NCBI GenBank assembly: GCA_965242605.1
Contig: CBDESS010000001.1
Location: 1,426,001 to 1,490,000, forward strand
From: JAAXHF01 sp965242605
GTDB taxonomy: Bacteria; Desulfobacterota; Binatia; Bin18
Reading direction: 5' to 3'
Length of the DNA stretch: 64,000 nucleotides
The notes under the pieces are model-generated. The model searched no databases. It was not told the origin of the DNA and was given only the letters and a program-made list of their open reading frames with translations. How positions within the stretch are numbered: position 1 is the stretch's first letter; every line of letters begins with the position of its first letter. A program made the position numbers and the translations under genes. Positions 1 through 8,238 of this stretch are shown here, one piece after another.

Positions 1-810
1 AGTCTGGGGGCGATTGGCGGGCCGGTCCTCGGCAGTGTTGGCTGGGCGCGTGAGCCGTTTCTATATTTTGCCGGCCTGCCCCTTGTCCTGGCCGGCTTGG
101 CCTTTGTTATCATTCCAGACCGCCGAACGACGGCTGGGTCTGCCGAGCATCTGTCGCTCGCGGCCCTGCGCCAAGTCCTGTCGGCGCGTCTGACGAGCGC
201 CTGTCTGGTCATTCTGGTATCCTGCGCTGCGCTCAGCGCGATGGAGATGCTCCTTCCGCTCCAGCTTGCCCGAATCGGCTGGTCGCGCCACGAGATCGGT
301 CTGTTGTTTACCGCCTGGGGGGCGGCCGCCCTGCTGTGTCAACCGCTGATCGGTGCCTGGTCAGACTGGCGCGGCCGCCAGGAACCGATGATCCTGGGCT
401 TGGTGGCCGCGGCCTTCCTGATTCCGGGCCTGTTTGTGGCCTTGGGATCGGGGTGGTTCTTGGTCCTGGCTCTGGGGGTGATCATCGCCCTGTCGGCCGC
501 CCTGGCCCCGTCCATGCCGCTGATTGCGGACGGGCTGAGCCACGGCCAGGCCGGCAAGGCGTTTGGGTTCTATAATGTCGCCTTCAGCATCGGCATTGTC
601 CTCGGTCCGTGGCTAGGCGGCTATGTGACCGAGCACCTGCACGTTCTTGGGGCGGCGCTCCTGCTGGCGGCTGCGCTCGGGCTGACGGCCTGCGTACTGC
701 CCCGCTTTCTGGCTCCGGCGTCCTTGGGGCCAGTCTCACAACCGGGAAGAGGGTCGTGTGCGCTGTCCACGCTGCGGAACGCACAATCGCCCGGCGGCCA
801 AGTTTTGTGA
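1..810 (+). CDS. MFS transporter, C-terminal part (5' end outside window)
   Basis: Reading frame 1 is open from the first base to the stop at 808-810, so this is the last 269 residues of a longer protein. It is strongly hydrophobic with repeated helices and glycine-rich loops. A short basic cytoplasmic loop (SDWRGRQEP, about codons 121-129) resembles the conserved D-R-x-G-R/K loop of the major facilitator superfamily. That family usually has 12 transmembrane helices in about 400 residues, so the first part is missing here. Substrate is not readable; drug or metabolite efflux is typical of such proteins. The last 15-20 residues are polar and overlap the start of a cyclase relic at 758, so the original C-terminus may have been altered by rearrangement. 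Confidence 0.8.
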   Translation, partial: SLGAIGGPVLGSVGWAREPFLYFAGLPLVLAGLAFVIIPDRRTTAGSAEHLSLAALRQVLSARLTSACLVILVSCAALSAMEMLLPLQLARIGWSRHEIGLLFTAWGAAALLCQPLIGAWSDWRGRQEPMILGLVAAAFLIPGLFVALGSGWFLVLALGVIIALSAALAPSMPLIADGLSHGQAGKAFGFYNVAFSIGIVLGPWLGGYVTEHLHVLGAALLLAAALGLTACVLPRFLAPASLGPVSQPGRGSCALSTLRNAQSPGGQVL

Positions 811-1466
811 TGAGTGCGGAACCGCTCTGTCGCCCGTGTCCAGGGCCAGGGCGGCCGAGCGGCGGCAGTTGACCGTTCAACGCGCGTTTGAACGCTCAGC
901 CTATGTCGAAGCGCTTGAACACCTCGGGCAGGGCTCGGCCCTGCTTGGGGAGGCTGCCCGAGGGGGCCGAACGGGCCGAGCAAGAGATGGATTTTCAGAC
1001 CATGCGTGGGCCCGGGCTGATTGGCGACCAAGGGCTACGCCGACCAGGAGGTCTAAGGATACCTATGTACGGGCGCACGAGCTGGGAGACCAGATCGGGG
1101 CAGCCGTCCCGCGCGTTTTCCGCGCTGCGCGGGCTGTGGGTAGTCCACGAGATCCGCGGCGAACTCCAGGCGGCCCAGGAACTCGGCGAGCGGCTGCTGT
1201 CGATGCGCTCCAGCCTGCCCGACCCGGCCTCGCTGATCGAGGTCCACCGGGCGTGCGGCAATACCTTATTGATTGCGCGCCGCCAGGCGGCCAGGTCTTT
1301 GGAGCTACGCGCGGCGATGAGTCTTGGCCGGCTGTGGCAGGCGCAGGACAGGACGGACGAGGCACGGCGGCTGGTTGCCGAGGTAGACGAGTGGTTTGCT
1401 CCCGGCTTGGCCACCCCCGACCTCCGCCAAGCCAGAAGGCTCTTGGAGCGCTGGGCCGATACCTGA
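758..1466 (+). pseudogene. Relic of a zinc-ribbon adenylate cyclase/ATPase/TPR protein
   Basis: A GTG at 758 begins a zinc ribbon (CPRCGTHN then CDECGTAL) followed by ERRQLTV. In the large class III cyclase proteins with ATPase and TPR regions, that motif leads into the catalytic domain. Here the catalytic and ATPase parts are absent and the sequence jumps to the C-terminal TPR-like region (ERSAYVEALEHL). The remaining similarity hops between frames: frame 2 to about 945, frame 3 to about 1020, frame 1 around 1027-1055 (KGYADQEV then a stop), frame 2 around 1056-1120 (TYVRAHELGDQIG), then frame 3 to the stop at 1466. The typical family ending (SLELRAAMSLGRLW, DLRQARRLLE) is still visible. A large internal deletion plus several frameshifts make a functional product implausible. 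Confidence 0.8.
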
Positions 1467-1565
1467 TGCGACCATCTTGGGTTGGCATGCAGCCGTTTGG
1501 CTTTTTGGCCAAAAATGTGATGTGATATAGCGCTGAGAGGCTGACGAAGAGAAAGGAAGGCAGTC

Positions 1566-2549
1566 ATGCGAGGCGTGTACGCATTCATCCTGTTCATCCC
1601 GGCGCTGGCCGGCGCAGTTGTAGCGCTCAGCGCCTCGCCCGTCTTGTCGCAGGGCTCACCGTTCCGCGTTGCCCGCCAGGAACCGCCGCCGTTGACCGTC
1701 TCGCCCTCGTTCGCCGGCAGCTCGCCCTGGCTGCCAACACCGGGCGTTGGCAATGTCACCGTGTCGTACACCTACCAGACCGCGGACGAATACTACCGCA
1801 AGACCTCACCGGGCAGCTCGGTCAAGAATGTCCCGACCCCCGGTGGCGAAGACCTCCAGCAGCACACCGTGTGGATCGATATGCTCTATGGCTGGTCGGA
1901 CGAAATCGCCCTGGACGCGCGCCTCGGCTATGCCCAGAGCCATATGGCAGCCGGTTCGATTGACGAACGCAGCCCCGAGGGCCTGGCCGACGTGAACCTC
2001 GGCATCACCTATCGCCTGCTTGACGAAGCGATGAGCGAGAGCGACCTGTTGCCAAGCCTTGCCCTGCGCGTGGGCGGGATCATCGCCGGCGACTACGACA
2101 CCGGCGCGATCAACGCCCTTGGCGACGGCGGTGACGGGTTTGAGGTCTCGGGCCTGGCCGGCAAGTTTTTTGCCGACCGCTTCGCCCTGTCCGCCGAGTT
2201 CGGCTACCGCAACCGCAACAACAAGGTCCCCGACAACCTGTTCCTGAAACTGTCCGGCGGGGCCTTGCTCTGGAACCGGGTAGGCTTGAGCCTCAGCTAT
2301 GAGCGGGTGGACACGCCGTGGGGCAGCCTCGACATCGGCCCGGGCGAAGCCCCCGGCGTCTTTTCCCCGGCCCGCTTTCCCGAAGTCAAGGAAGAACTGG
2401 AACTCCTCGGCGGCAGCCTCAGCGTCGCCCTCACCGACCAGATCAGCCTTGGCCTGTCCTACGCCACGGTCATCAACGGCCGCAACACCGCAGCCTCCGA
2501 CGTATTCGGCGTCTCCCTCGCCTACTCGTTCGACACCTGGGCATTCTGA
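1566..2549 (+). CDS. Putative outer-membrane beta-barrel protein
   Basis: A 327-residue protein. The start is chosen at ATG 1566 because AAGGAAGG lies just upstream. It begins with a signal peptide (basic start, hydrophobic core, cleavage probably near SQGSP, about residue 30). The rest alternates polar and hydrophobic residues with many short aromatic strands and turn residues, and it ends in phenylalanine (DTWAF), the usual C-terminal signature for Bam-dependent barrel insertion. It resembles the loose family of outer-membrane transporters placed near phenol-degradation genes (MetA type), but the substrate cannot be told. It stands alone: a relic precedes it and an acyl-CoA dehydrogenase follows after about 230 bases. 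Confidence 0.65.
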   Translation: MRGVYAFILFIPALAGAVVALSASPVLSQGSPFRVARQEPPPLTVSPSFAGSSPWLPTPGVGNVTVSYTYQTADEYYRKTSPGSSVKNVPTPGGEDLQQHTVWIDMLYGWSDEIALDARLGYAQSHMAAGSIDERSPEGLADVNLGITYRLLDEAMSESDLLPSLALRVGGIIAGDYDTGAINALGDGGDGFEVSGLAGKFFADRFALSAEFGYRNRNNKVPDNLFLKLSGGALLWNRVGLSLSYERVDTPWGSLDIGPGEAPGVFSPARFPEVKEELELLGGSLSVALTDQISLGLSYATVINGRNTAASDVFGVSLAYSFDTWAF

Positions 2550-2671
2550 CAGGGCCGCTTGTCGCCCTCCACCGGCCGCCCGGCGTCGCTTGTGGTTTGG
2601 GCCGAAACGTGGCAAGACCCTGAGGGAGGGGCCTCGCCCCCTGCTTTTCCGACGACGAACAAGGAAGGCGC

Positions 2672-2749
2672 ATGGAATTCGGCGTTGTGCTTCCCCCTGT
2701 CGGCGCGTTTGCCCGCGAGCGGGTGGCCCCAGCGGATTCATGTCGGTAG
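2672..2749 (+). pseudogene. Truncated N-terminus of a luciferase-like oxidoreductase (25 codons)
   Basis: An ATG at 2672 follows a good ribosome-binding site (AAGGAAGG, 2661-2668). It encodes MEFGVVLPPVGAFAR and then runs to a TAG at 2747-2749. That opening matches the first beta strand of luciferase-like (LLM) flavin oxidoreductases (typically MxFGVxLPPxGxFA). Nothing after residue 15 continues the family, so this looks like the 5' stub of a deleted gene. It lies in the 232-base space before the acyl-CoA dehydrogenase and overlaps that gene's alternative upstream start. The assignment rests on a short motif. Confidence 0.4.
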
Positions 2750-2781
2750 AGCAACAGAGCAGGGCAACAGAGGGGAAGCCG

Positions 2782-3984
2782 ATGGACATGCAACAACATC
2801 ACCGCCCGGGTGAGCAGAGCTGGATCGAGGTGGCCGGCCGCATGGCCGACGATTTTGCCCAGCGTGCCGCCCAGCACGACGAGGAACGCTCCTTTCCCTA
2901 CGAAAACTACGCCCAGCTCCGCCACACAGGCTACTCGACCATGACCATCCCGACCGAGCTGGGGGGAGGTGGGGCCAGTTTACTGGAGCGGATCAAGGCC
3001 CAGGAGCGACTGGCCCAGGGCTGCGGGCCGACCGCGCTGGCGATCAACATGCACTTCAACATTCTCGGCGTAGTGACCGATGTGTGGCGCACGACCAAAG
3101 ACACCCGGGCCGAAGCCCTGCTGCGCCAGATCGCGCAGCACCGCTGGATTGTCGGCGGCTCAGGCTCAGAGGCCGATAATGCGGTCACTGTGCTGCGTCC
3201 CAGGGCCACCGCCGAGCCAGCGCCCGGCGGCTGGAGGGTCAGCGGCAAGAAGATTTTCAGCACCCAGAGCATTGCCGTTGATCGCTATTTTTCCGAGGCC
3301 ACCTGGGGGCCGGGCAGCAACCCCAAAGAGGGCAAGATCATTTCGTTTTTGATTCCCCGCGACACGCCCGGCCTGGTGATGAAAGACGACTGGAATACAA
3401 TGGGTATGAGGGCGACCGAGTCCCGCAGTACCGAACTCCACAACGCCTTTGTACCGGACGAGGCGATTTTTCTGGAGCGGCCGGTCTTCAGTCGGAGCGG
3501 CATCCTGAGTCTGTTTCTCAAAGCCCCGTTCTCAATGGGCGCGGTCTATCTCGGCATTGCGGTGGCGGCCCGCAACTTTGTAGTCGAGTTCATGCGCGAG
3601 CGGTCGCGTTTTCCGCACAAGCGGCCGATGAGCCATCTGCCCAGCGTGTATAACAAAGTCGGTGAGATGGACATGCTGATTGAGGGCGCGCGGGCGGTGA
3701 TGTGGAAAGCCGGGGCCGAGGTTGAGCGCGATGACATCCGCCTGTGGGGCCGCAAAAGTGTGGCCGCCCGACTCGTCGCCATTGAAAACTCGGTGCGCGT
3801 AGTTGACCTGGCCATGCGCACCGTCGGCGGTATTTCCTACTACAAGCGGCTGCCCCTTGAGCGCTATTTCCGTGACGTGCGGGCCGGCCTGTTTCACCCG
3901 GTTGACGCCGACGACACGCTGGAGCTGCTGGGCAAGACCGCCTTTGACATCTCGATGAGCGACGACGAGGCGGGCTGGGGCTAG
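2782..3984 (+). CDS. Acyl-CoA dehydrogenase family protein
   Basis: A 400-residue flavoprotein of the acyl-CoA dehydrogenase fold. The N-terminal helical domain (to about 120) contains the typical IPTELGGGGASL stretch. A middle beta domain has the G-x-K-x-F-S segment (SGKKIFSTQSIA), and a C-terminal helical bundle runs to the end. Family members oxidise acyl-CoA thioesters or, in the HpaH/DszC-like branch, act as flavin-dependent monooxygenases. The catalytic base is not obvious by eye, so the exact reaction is open. ATG 2782 is preferred because AGGGG lies upstream; an in-frame ATG at 2740 has no clear site. No partner gene is adjacent: a restriction-modification pair follows. Confidence 0.8.
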   Translation: MDMQQHHRPGEQSWIEVAGRMADDFAQRAAQHDEERSFPYENYAQLRHTGYSTMTIPTELGGGGASLLERIKAQERLAQGCGPTALAINMHFNILGVVTDVWRTTKDTRAEALLRQIAQHRWIVGGSGSEADNAVTVLRPRATAEPAPGGWRVSGKKIFSTQSIAVDRYFSEATWGPGSNPKEGKIISFLIPRDTPGLVMKDDWNTMGMRATESRSTELHNAFVPDEAIFLERPVFSRSGILSLFLKAPFSMGAVYLGIAVAARNFVVEFMRERSRFPHKRPMSHLPSVYNKVGEMDMLIEGARAVMWKAGAEVERDDIRLWGRKSVAARLVAIENSVRVVDLAMRTVGGISYYKRLPLERYFRDVRAGLFHPVDADDTLELLGKTAFDISMSDDEAGWG

Positions 3985-4021
3985 GCCGCAGAGAGACCGA
4001 ATCCGTCGCAGAAAGGAGACG

Positions 4022-4954
4022 ATGACCAAGGCAGGCCACACGACACAACGCGGCCGCGGTCCTTCCCCCATCTATCTTGATGAAGACGGCCGGCGCGAAC
4101 ACTCGCACGTCACCTGCCACAGACGCCGCCGCATTGTCTTTGGCTGGTATGGCGGGAAGTTTTCGCACCTCGATTGGCTGCTGCCGCTGCTGCCAGCATG
4201 TCACCATTACTGCGAGCCGTTCGCCGGTTCTGCTGCCGTGCTGCTGAATCGAGAGCCAGCGTCGGTCGAGACCTGTAACGACATTGACGGCGAAGTGGTG
4301 CACTTCTTTCGGGTCTTGCGTGACCGTCACCAGGAACTGACGAGAGCGATCGCCCTGACTCCGTTCTCTCGTGAAGAATATCATCTCGCCATCTATGGTG
4401 GCACGGACGGCCTCAGCGATGTTGAACGCGCGCGGCGTTTTTACGTCAGGGCGCGGCAGACCCGCACCGGGCTCGCGCAATCGGCCTCCCTTGGCCGCTG
4501 GGCGAACTGCAAGGAGACCAGCCGGGCTGGGATGTCCGGCGTGGTTTCCCGTTGGCTGGGTGGTGTGGCCGCGCTCGATGATATCGCCCGGCGTCTGCTT
4601 CGGGTGCAGATTGAGAACAGGCCGGCGATTGATGTGATTCGGCTCTACGACAGCCCCAAGACCCTGTTCTACTGTGATCCGCCATACCTGCACGCCACAC
4701 GCGGCGATGCCAAGGCTTACGGGTTTGAAATGGACGAGGGCCAGCACCGCGAGTTTGCACAAGCCGTGAACGCGTGTAGGGGCATGGTGGCCGTATCCGG
4801 GTATGATCATCCCTTGATGGACGAACTCTTCAGTCCTGGACGCTGGCTCAAGACCTGTGGCCCGGACAAGACCATCCACTCCACCAAAGGCACTCGGCGC
4901 GAAGTGCTCTGGACGAATTATGAGCCGGAAGGACAAAAGAGACTCTTTGCATGA
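4022..4954 (+). CDS. DNA adenine methylase (D12 class)
   Basis: A 310-residue N6-adenine methyltransferase of the Dam/D12 (alpha) class. It has a WYGGKFSHL motif near residue 42 (motif X), the S-adenosylmethionine pocket YCEPFAGSAAVL at 63-74 (motif I), NDIDGEVVHFF at 86-96 and the catalytic tetrad D219-P-P-Y222 (motif IV). The start has a strong site (AAAGGAG, 4 bases upstream). Its stop overlaps the next start by four bases (ATGA, 4951-4954), so the two genes are translationally coupled. With the endonuclease downstream this is the protecting half of a type II restriction-modification system. The recognition sequence cannot be deduced. Confidence 0.92.
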   Translation: MTKAGHTTQRGRGPSPIYLDEDGRREHSHVTCHRRRRIVFGWYGGKFSHLDWLLPLLPACHHYCEPFAGSAAVLLNREPASVETCNDIDGEVVHFFRVLRDRHQELTRAIALTPFSREEYHLAIYGGTDGLSDVERARRFYVRARQTRTGLAQSASLGRWANCKETSRAGMSGVVSRWLGGVAALDDIARRLLRVQIENRPAIDVIRLYDSPKTLFYCDPPYLHATRGDAKAYGFEMDEGQHREFAQAVNACRGMVAVSGYDHPLMDELFSPGRWLKTCGPDKTIHSTKGTRREVLWTNYEPEGQKRLFA

Positions 4955-6078
4955 GGCCAGAAGAAATACTGCCTCACATCTATGAACGCGCTGCTGAGAC
5001 CTTGCACACGTCGGTGATCCCTGACTCTGATATCAGGGGGCGGGTTGATGATGTCTGCCGTTGCATGAGCAATCGCGCTGGGGTGCGCTTGCTCATGGCG
5101 TGCCTTCTCGGAAAGCTGGACAATCCCAGCGTCGATCCGCGTAAGCCATACACCGCGATCGGTAGCGCTGACAGCTTTTCTGGCCGCACCTATGATGAAC
5201 ACTATCTGACCAAGTTCATCAACGACCACCGCTTGCCCGCCAATCCGACAACGGCCTTCCTCACGCCAACGCTGCGGAATATCGACTATCCGCTGACCAC
5301 TGACCGTGAGCTTGTTGGCAGGCCGCGCGGCCTCTACAAAAAGACACTCGAACTGTTGGAAGATGTGGCCGAGCAACGGATAACCGCTAACGTGCTGTTT
5401 GTTGAAACCGTGCGCGTCTTGATACTGCTGCGGAATGAGGAATCGGCCCGTATACATTCATTGCTTGAGACATTGAAGCGAAACGAAGGCGCTTTGCCGC
5501 TTTCTTCGGAGGCTATCGTTAGCCTGATAGGCCAGCACCTGGCCTGTCGGAATGCAAGCCGTCTGCCTGTCCTTGTTGTGGCTGCCGCCTATGAAGCGGC
5601 GGGGGAGCGGCTTGCTGAATGGATGGTGCCGATGAACCCGCACAATGCAGCCGATTTGCAGACCGGCTCGTTGGGAGATGTAGAAATCTGCCTCATCGGG
5701 GAAAACTCTGTCGTGACCGCTTACGAAATGAAGACGAAACGTGTCACACCAGAGGATATTGATGCGGCAGTAACCAAAATCGCCAGATCGCCGAACAGGA
5801 TTCATCATTACCTGTTTGTGACCACGGATGTGATTGACCCTGTCGTGACCACATACGCGGCCACGTTTTACGAAAAGACGGAGGGAACCGAGATTGCCAT
5901 TTTGGATTGCGTTGGTTTTCTGCGACACTTCCTGCACCTGTTCTACCGCATCCGCACTGACTACTTGGATGCGTATCAGACCCTGGTTCTCAATGAGCCT
6001 GATTCAGCCGTCAGCCAGTCCCTCAAACAAGCCTTCCTCGCCTTGCGGCAAGCTGCCGAGAGCGACGATCTGTCTTGA
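4951..6078 (+). CDS. Type II restriction endonuclease, SacI-like
   Basis: A 375-residue protein coupled to the adenine methylase. A PD-(D/E)xK nuclease core is visible as LGDVEICL (D243) followed after a short strand by YEMKTK (E259, K261). The general plan, an N-terminal helical region with VDPRKPYTA near residue 61 followed by the nuclease core, resembles the SacI endonuclease family. I judge this by eye, so the family name is tentative. It should cut unmethylated DNA at the site modified by the upstream methylase. Base composition is clearly less GC-rich than neighbouring chromosomal genes, as expected for a mobile restriction-modification unit. No C-box regulator is visible. Confidence 0.7.
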   Translation: MRPEEILPHIYERAAETLHTSVIPDSDIRGRVDDVCRCMSNRAGVRLLMACLLGKLDNPSVDPRKPYTAIGSADSFSGRTYDEHYLTKFINDHRLPANPTTAFLTPTLRNIDYPLTTDRELVGRPRGLYKKTLELLEDVAEQRITANVLFVETVRVLILLRNEESARIHSLLETLKRNEGALPLSSEAIVSLIGQHLACRNASRLPVLVVAAAYEAAGERLAEWMVPMNPHNAADLQTGSLGDVEICLIGENSVVTAYEMKTKRVTPEDIDAAVTKIARSPNRIHHYLFVTTDVIDPVVTTYAATFYEKTEGTEIAILDCVGFLRHFLHLFYRIRTDYLDAYQTLVLNEPDSAVSQSLKQAFLALRQAAESDDLS

Positions 6079-6164
6079 CAAGGGCTTCTGATGTTCACAA
6101 TCAACAAGATTAGTGCGGATTTTTCTGCACAATCCACAAGGGTGTTGCTGATGGTCCCGACTCG

Positions 6165-6938
6165 CTACTTCCACAGGCACTCGAGGTGGCGATCGGCCAG
6201 CCAGCCGCGCCGGCCGTCACAGCGGGCAATCTGATGCCAGCCCGGGCGGCTGGCCAGCAGGCGGACGAGCGCGCCCTGTTTGAGGACAAAGTGCTCGGTT
6301 CCGGTCTCGACTGGTTCAAAGCGGGCCGGCGTCTGCCCGTCGGCCAGCACGACCGCCGGCCGTCGCCAGTCGTTGAGAAAAATCTGGCGCATCAGCGATA
6401 GGCCGGCCACCACGAACAGCCCGCCCGCCAGCAGGGTCGCGGCCACCAGCCAGCGCGGCCGGCGGGGCCACAGTAGATAGCCGGCACAGGCTACGAGAGC
6501 CAGGCTGTAGGCGGCACTCGCCATCCACACCAGGGCGTTGGTAGAGAAGCGGTGGGTGAGGGGAAAGGCCAGGGTGTGCCACAGCCGGGGCGGGCAGCCG
6601 TCTGCCCCGGCGACCGACCGGGCATAGGCCAGGTTAGTCTCAATATCGGTGTCGCCGGGCGCGACGCGGCGGGCCCGCTCATAGTTCAGAATCGCTCTGC
6701 CAAGCCGGCCCTGTTTGAAATAGGCGTTGCCCAGGTTGAAGTACAGGTTGCCGCTGCGATGGCCGGCGGCCAGGAGGTGTTCATAGGCCCGGGTGGCCTC
6801 GGCGTACCGCCCCTGGCTGTACAGGGCGTTGGCCTGGAGAAAGGCAGTCTGGGGTGCGTCGGCTGCCGCGTCCGTGCCGCCGGCGAGCAGGCACAGGACG
6901 GCGATGCAGAGGCCACGCCACATCGGCCCGGGCGTCAC
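6165..6938 (-). CDS. TPR and SH3-like membrane protein, BatE-like
   Basis: A 257-residue protein starting at GTG 6938, overlapping the lysA stop by four bases; ATG 6923 is a possible alternative. A signal/anchor (LCIAVLCLLAGG) is followed by two or three TPR units (residues about 30-105, including NLYFNLGNAYFKQGRLG). Two transmembrane helices follow (about 135-190), then an extracytoplasmic SH3-like end (GTEHFVLKQGALVRLL, PGWHQIARCDGRRGWL). This is the architecture of BatE, the TPR/SH3 member of the Bacteroides aerotolerance set. The other Bat genes lie 22 kb away at 28.6-36.3 kb, so this member sits apart as the last gene of the hydroxylase/lysA operon. Confidence 0.7.
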   Translation of the reverse strand: MTPGPMWRGLCIAVLCLLAGGTDAAADAPQTAFLQANALYSQGRYAEATRAYEHLLAAGHRSGNLYFNLGNAYFKQGRLGRAILNYERARRVAPGDTDIETNLAYARSVAGADGCPPRLWHTLAFPLTHRFSTNALVWMASAAYSLALVACAGYLLWPRRPRWLVAATLLAGGLFVVAGLSLMRQIFLNDWRRPAVVLADGQTPARFEPVETGTEHFVLKQGALVRLLASRPGWHQIARCDGRRGWLADRHLECLWK

Positions 6939-8227
6939 AACTCCTCAAAACACTCGGTCTGAATCATGTCGTCAAGCGTCTGACGGCGGGATACCAGATA
7001 GGCCCCGCTGGTGTCGAACCACACCTGGGGCACGCGACCGAGCGAGTTGTAGTTGGAACTCATGGTCTCGCCGTAGGCACCGGCGTCGTGGATGGCGAGC
7101 AGGTCGCCGACCTCCGGGATCGGCAGGGGACGGGGGTCAAGCATCTCGTCGGCATCACGGGTGAATATGTCGCCCGACTCGCACATGGGGCCGGCGACGA
7201 TCAGGTCTGCCTGGGGCTGGTCGGCTCGGCCTATGACTTCGATATGGTGGTAGGAGCCGTACATGGCCGGACGGACGAGGTCGCAGAAGCCGGCGTCTAC
7301 CATCACAAAGGTCTGGCCCGGGCCTTTGTGATTGGTCCGGGTCGATTTCAGGCCGTGGACCCGGGTGATGAGAGACGCCCCGTCAGCGACAAAAAAACGG
7401 CCCGGTTCAATCTCGACCCGGATGGCACGGCCGGCCGCCTCTTGAAACGCCTGTTGGGCGGAGCGGAACACTGCTTCGCAGGCCGCCAGGTCAATGCTGG
7501 CCGACCCGGGCGCATACGGGTGGGGAATACCCCCCCCGAAGTTGATCGCCTCGACCTGGGGAAAGAGCGGCAGGTGTGCGGTAAAAAAATCGACCAGGCG
7601 GCCCATGTTGGCCTGAAACTCGGAAATCTCAGGACCGGTTCCAATATGGGCATGCAGCAGGCTGACTGTGAAGCCGGCAGTCTCAAGGTCGTTTGTGATG
7701 GCGTCGATATCTTCGTACCACAGCCCGTGTTTTGAGCTGGGGCCGCCGGTATCGCAGGCCTGGACGTGGCCGTGACCGAAGCCGGGGTTCAGGCGCAGGC
7801 CAATCGCACCCCGATAGCCGGCCCGGGCCAGGGCCGCAATCATGGACGGGGTACCGATGTTGGGCAGGATGTTCTCGGCCACAATGACCTCAAGGGCGTT
7901 ATCGCGGAAGACATCCGCGGTGTAGAGAATTGTGGGGGGATGCTGGTCGGACGGAAAACCGGCCCGCAGCGCCCGCAACACCTCATTGCCCGATACCGCG
8001 TCTATCCATACACCGTTCTGCCGCATGGCGTGCAAGACCTGGTGGCCGGAGCAGGCTTTCATGGCAAAGCGGGCCTGGAGACCCGGGCTGGCTGTCATGT
8101 CGTTGATGGCGGTGATCTTTTGGCGGATGACTGCGGCGTCATACAGCAGGAAGGGAGTGCCGACTTTGTGGGCCAGTGCATCGAGTGCGGCCGGCGACCA
8201 GCGTCGGGTCAAAGGGTCTGATGGCAT
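6935..8227 (-). CDS. lysA: Diaminopimelate decarboxylase-like PLP enzyme
   Basis: A 430-residue fold-type III PLP decarboxylase. Visible landmarks are the PLP lysine in FAMKAC (K57), HIGTG (194-198), the phosphate-binding GGG (231-233), EPGRFF (274-279) and the catalytic cysteine in GPMCESGD (C349). LysA converts meso-diaminopimelate to L-lysine in the cytosol. Related enzymes act on ornithine, arginine or carboxyspermidine, and the substrate motif is not decisive here. It starts 11 bases after the molybdenum subunit gene and overlaps the BatE-like gene, so it is probably co-transcribed with the hydroxylase. That is an unusual setting for a housekeeping lysine gene and leaves a pathway-specific decarboxylase possible. 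Confidence 0.8.
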   Translation of the reverse strand: MPSDPLTRRWSPAALDALAHKVGTPFLLYDAAVIRQKITAINDMTASPGLQARFAMKACSGHQVLHAMRQNGVWIDAVSGNEVLRALRAGFPSDQHPPTILYTADVFRDNALEVIVAENILPNIGTPSMIAALARAGYRGAIGLRLNPGFGHGHVQACDTGGPSSKHGLWYEDIDAITNDLETAGFTVSLLHAHIGTGPEISEFQANMGRLVDFFTAHLPLFPQVEAINFGGGIPHPYAPGSASIDLAACEAVFRSAQQAFQEAAGRAIRVEIEPGRFFVADGASLITRVHGLKSTRTNHKGPGQTFVMVDAGFCDLVRPAMYGSYHHIEVIGRADQPQADLIVAGPMCESGDIFTRDADEMLDPRPLPIPEVGDLLAIHDAGAYGETMSSNYNSLGRVPQVWFDTSGAYLVSRRQTLDDMIQTECFEEL

Positions 8228-8238
8228 GATGTGGGTCC

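Noticed and set aside
1502..1515. Perfect palindrome TTTTTGGCCAAAAA before the outer-membrane protein gene
   Set aside because: Could be an operator, but there is no second copy and no known binding protein, so not called.
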